From assembly GCF_002236805.1 (NCBI RefSeq), contig NZ_NIQA01000003.1:186001-250000 (forward strand): DNA of 64,000 nucleotides. The letters are read 5' to 3'. Position 1 is the first letter of the stretch. Every line of letters starts with the position of its first letter. A model generated the notes under the pieces. That model was given only the letters and a program-made list of their open reading frames with translations, searched no databases and was not told the DNA's origin. This document shows positions 60,600-64,000 of the stretch, piece after piece. This DNA comes from Pusillimonas sp. T2. Its GTDB lineage: Bacteria > Pseudomonadota > Gammaproteobacteria > Burkholderiales > Burkholderiaceae_B. Both the position numbers and the translations under genes were made by a program.

Positions 60600-61298
60600 A
60601 TGATCAATAAAATTTCTCCCTCTGTCGAAGCCGCATTGGCTTCGGTACACGACGGCGCCACCATCATGATTGGCGGCTTCGGCGGTGCCGGCCAACCTGC
60701 CGAGCTTATCGACGGCCTTATCGCACACGGCGCCAAAGACCTGGTCATTGTCAATAACAATGCCGGTAATGGCGACGTCGGCCTGGCCGCACTGCTGAAA
60801 ACCGGCCGTGTGCGCAAAATCATTTGCTCGTTCCCGCGTCAGGCCGATTCTTACGTCTTCGACGAGCTCTACCACAGCGGCAAGATCGAGCTCGAACTCG
60901 TGCCCCAAGGCAACCTGGCCGAACGCATCCGCGCTGCAGGTGCGGGTATCGGGGCGTTCTTCACCCCCACCGGTTTTGGTACCGAACTGGCCCAGGGCAA
61001 AGAAACCCGCGAAATCAACGGGCGCAATTACGTGCTCGAACACCCTATTTTTGCTGACTTTGCCCTTATCAAGGCCGAAGTGGGCGACCGCTGGGGCAAC
61101 CTGACTTACCGCAAGACCGCGCGTAACTTCGGCCCCATCATGGCAACCGCGGCCAAATGCACGATCGCCTCGGTTCACGAAATCGCCGAACTGGGCTCAC
61201 TTGACCCCGAAACCGTCGTCACCCCCGGCCTTTTCGTCAAACACATCGTAAAAGTCCCCCGCACGGCTACCGGCCCGGCCGGCTTCAAAACGGCTTAA
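60600..61298 (+). CDS. pcaI: 3-Oxoadipate CoA-transferase subunit A
   Basis: A 232-residue alpha subunit of the transferase that moves CoA from succinyl-CoA to beta-ketoadipate. TIMIGGFGGAGQPAELIDGL (about residues 20-40) is the CoA-binding glycine-rich loop; GNGDVGLAALLKTGRV, KATGT-like GAFFTPTGFGTELAQGKET and the late VTPGLFVKHIV fit the family. It is followed by pcaJ after 11 bases. Confidence 0.95.
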   Translation: MINKISPSVEAALASVHDGATIMIGGFGGAGQPAELIDGLIAHGAKDLVIVNNNAGNGDVGLAALLKTGRVRKIICSFPRQADSYVFDELYHSGKIELELVPQGNLAERIRAAGAGIGAFFTPTGFGTELAQGKETREINGRNYVLEHPIFADFALIKAEVGDRWGNLTYRKTARNFGPIMATAAKCTIASVHEIAELGSLDPETVVTPGLFVKHIVKVPRTATGPAGFKTA

Positions 61299-61309
61299 GG
61301 AATTCTGAC

Positions 61310-61972
61310 ATGAGCGAACAACAAACCATTCCTTCCTGGACACGTGACCAGATCGCCGCTCGTGTAGCGGTCGATATCCCCGACGGCGCTGTCGTCAACC
61401 TGGGAATCGGCCTGCCCACCAAAGTGGCCAACCACCTGCCCGCCGACCGCGAAGTCATCTTGCACAGCGAAAACGGTGTTATTGGCATGGGCCCCGCCCC
61501 GGCCAAAGGTGAAGAAGACTACGACCTGATCAACGCGGGTAAACAGCCGGTTACCCTGCTGCCGGGCGGCTGCTTTTTCCACCACGCCGACAGCTTTGCC
61601 ATGATGCGTGGCGGTCACCTCGACGTATGCGTACTCGGTGCTTTCCAGGTATCGGTTAGCGGCGACCTGGCCAACTGGAGTACTGGCGCGCCCGACGCCA
61701 TTCCGGCAGTCGGCGGTGCGATGGACCTGGCCATCGGTGCCAAAAAAACCTATGTCATGATGGAGCTGCGCACTAAAACCGGTGAATCAAAACTGGTCGA
61801 TTCGTGCACTTACCCATTAACCGGCATTGGTTGCGTCAGCCGCGTTTACACCGACGTGGCTGTGTTCGACTTGGGCGCCGAAGGCGCACGTGTCATTGAC
61901 ATCGTCGAAGGTCTGAGCTTCGACGAACTACAAGCCCTCACGCCCGTCAAACTGGTCGACGCCCGCGTCTGA
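61310..61972 (+). CDS. pcaJ: 3-Oxoadipate CoA-transferase subunit B
   Basis: A 220-residue beta subunit. The catalytic glutamate is Glu54 in LHSENGVIGMGPAP, the family's SENG motif. It forms the covalent CoA-thioester intermediate. The following terminator shows that pcaIJ is a two-gene operon. The thiolase pcaF, which would complete the route to acetyl- and succinyl-CoA, is not in this window. Confidence 0.95.
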   Translation: MSEQQTIPSWTRDQIAARVAVDIPDGAVVNLGIGLPTKVANHLPADREVILHSENGVIGMGPAPAKGEEDYDLINAGKQPVTLLPGGCFFHHADSFAMMRGGHLDVCVLGAFQVSVSGDLANWSTGAPDAIPAVGGAMDLAIGAKKTYVMMELRTKTGESKLVDSCTYPLTGIGCVSRVYTDVAVFDLGAEGARVIDIVEGLSFDELQALTPVKLVDARV

Positions 61973-62001
61973 CGCGCCTGTCGCCAACTTGCAGTACGCA
62001 G

Positions 62002-62028
62002 CGCCGCCCCGAAACGGGCGGCGTTTTT
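62002..62028 (+). terminator. Terminator after pcaIJ
   Basis: CGCCGCCC (62002-62009) and GGGCGGCG (62016-62023) form an 8-base GC stem with a 6-base loop, followed by TTTTT. Confidence 0.88.
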
Positions 62029-62133
62029 AATGAGCGTTACCTACACTTCGACCGCTGCGCAGCCCTGAGTCAATGCCCGGGCGGTTGCAGAAGCCGGACT
62101 TTAACTAGCCGCCTACGCTCCACCTTGCGGCCT

Positions 62134-63114
62134 TCAACGGCCCGCGAGTTCGAGCATGCTGGTGGCTTGCTGCCTGAATGCTTTGGGCGACACGCCCACG
62201 TGTCGTTTGAAAAAGCGCGTGAAATAGGCTGGGTCGGTAAAACCAAGGGCATACGACACCACACTGACCGTCATAGTGGTGTAAACAAGGTCGCGCTTGG
62301 CGGCCAGAATAATGCGCTGATGCACAAGCGCCAAGGCCGATTGGCCAACCCATTGTCGACACAGCAAATTAAGGTAGGCTGCTGTAATGCCAATGGCCTG
62401 CGCATATTGCTCTACAGACCAGCCTTCAGCGTAATGGCGCTCTATCAACGCCCCGAACTGCCTGAAATACTCACGCCCACGATCTTCAGGACGCGCCTGG
62501 CCAACCCGGTTGTTGGCCGTTTGCCGGCTGATCCAGATAAAAATGCCCTGCAGCAACGACTCCATCAGGCGTTCACGGTGCAATGCGGCGCCACGGTACT
62601 CGCGATCCAGCAATGAGAAAGCCTGGTCTACTGAGGCGTCGACCTCCACGTCGAGCGGGTAAATTTCCGGGACCAGCAAGCCACTGTCGACCGCACCCAA
62701 CGTTGACAGCAGCGTGTCGACCAAGGGGTGAGCCATAGTCACGACATGCCCCTGGGCATTGGGCGCAAAACGAAACCCATGCACACACATTTGCGGCACC
62801 AACACCACATGGCCCGGCTGCATATCGTGCACATGATCATCCAGACCAACACGGGCCGTCCCGCCCTTCAGGTACAGCAACTGCACCAGCCCATGATGCT
62901 GGTGCAGCTTGATCTCCCAGTCGTGCAGGCGGCTGCGGTCAGCGATCAGCTCGCAATGCACCATGTCCGGCATCAGCCACTGGTCGCTTTCGCCATACAA
63001 CTTGTAAACCGGCACACGAGACGTTGCCAACGGTGTGGATGCCGGTGGCAGCGTAAGCGTTGCCGTCGGTGTCTGTGCCACAGACTGTGATGAAACCGGG
63101 ATATTTTGCGTCAT
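62134..63114 (-). CDS. AraC-family regulator, likely of pobA (PobR-type)
   Basis: A 326-residue AraC/XylS-type activator. The N-terminal cupin (residues ~55-150, with a PGHVVLVPQMCVHGFRFAPN segment) should bind the inducer. The C-terminal two helix-turn-helix domain holds YAQAIGITAAYLNLLCRQWV and VVSYALGFTDPAYFTRFFKR, HVGVSPKAFRQQA. It is divergent from pobA with 196 bases between. In pseudomonads an AraC-type activator of this class responds to 4-hydroxybenzoate. The effector is inferred. Confidence 0.87.
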   Translation of the reverse strand: MTQNIPVSSQSVAQTPTATLTLPPASTPLATSRVPVYKLYGESDQWLMPDMVHCELIADRSRLHDWEIKLHQHHGLVQLLYLKGGTARVGLDDHVHDMQPGHVVLVPQMCVHGFRFAPNAQGHVVTMAHPLVDTLLSTLGAVDSGLLVPEIYPLDVEVDASVDQAFSLLDREYRGAALHRERLMESLLQGIFIWISRQTANNRVGQARPEDRGREYFRQFGALIERHYAEGWSVEQYAQAIGITAAYLNLLCRQWVGQSALALVHQRIILAAKRDLVYTTMTVSVVSYALGFTDPAYFTRFFKRHVGVSPKAFRQQATSMLELAGR

Positions 63115-63272
63115 TAATACAAGCAGCTAGCTAGGGTTCACCCTAGCATTCCTTATTTTTCAGTATGTTGAACCAAAATTACCAATATTTATTTTCGAAA
63201 AGTGCAATTATTATAGGCAAATATCCATTCACTTCCTGGCCCATAAGGCGCAAGATAGTGCCATTCCAGTAA

Positions 63273-64000
<728 letters not shown>

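Overview
The window is a piece of a betaproteobacterial chromosome, most likely Burkholderiales/Alcaligenaceae. The evidence is the guaB-guaA, purL and greB housekeeping block, a Tad pilus locus, a beta-ketoadipate (pca/pob) cluster of the type seen in that family, and high-GC codon use in these parts. The taxon is inferred from gene content and protein style, not from a search.

From left to right: 1-1155 is the end of a coumarate-CoA-ligase-like gene and a small opposite-strand protein. 1156-3300 is accessory DNA with a vapC remnant and a YhcG-type nuclease. 3416-15600 is a more AT-rich 12.2-kb segment (element X) with an IclR regulator, a complete branched-chain-type ABC importer (livKHMGF-like) and six catabolic enzymes: alcohol dehydrogenase, aldehyde dehydrogenase, flavin hydroxylase, VOC metalloenzyme, fumarylacetoacetate-hydrolase-like enzyme and zeta-class GST isomerase. 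15601-31060 has the size and content of the known guaA-targeting island GIsul2. It carries sul2, truncated glmM, ISCR2, a resolvase, arsRHC-acr3, trbJKL, an IncP-type oriT, IncQ-like repA/repC with iterons, alpA and a tyrosine integrase next to guaA. 31057-38833 is guaA, guaB, purL and greB. 38870-48185 is a minus-strand Tad pilus operon. 48395-52410 is a TetR-controlled orphan oxygenase cluster. 52659-54293 is a chemoreceptor. 54392-64000 is the protocatechuate pathway: pcaB, fused pcaCD, pcaQ, pcaHG, an IclR regulator, pcaIJ, an AraC regulator and the start of pobA.

The most notable structure is a tandem array on the 3' end of guaA. Copies of the guaA terminal sequence (core TCCCACTC) lie at 3416, 15601, 18893 and 31061. 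Two of them (3416 and 15601) are preceded by a related stretch of about 130 bp with a terminator-like hairpin. Two (15601 and 18893) are followed at the same distance by paired ATRCCATG repeats, which also cluster beside the integrase gene. The core-to-core distance 15601-31061 is 15,460 bp. Element X, also bounded by these cores, has no integrase of its own and looks like a passenger island. It carries what looks like a complete uptake-plus-ring-cleavage module whose substrate I cannot name; this is the best candidate here for an undescribed system.

The genes to the right form a coherent aromatic-acid lifestyle. 4-Hydroxybenzoate is hydroxylated by PobA to protocatechuate, cleaved by PcaHG, processed by PcaB and the fused PcaCD, activated by PcaIJ, and controlled by LysR, IclR and AraC regulators. 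Resistance to sulfonamide and arsenic was added through the island.
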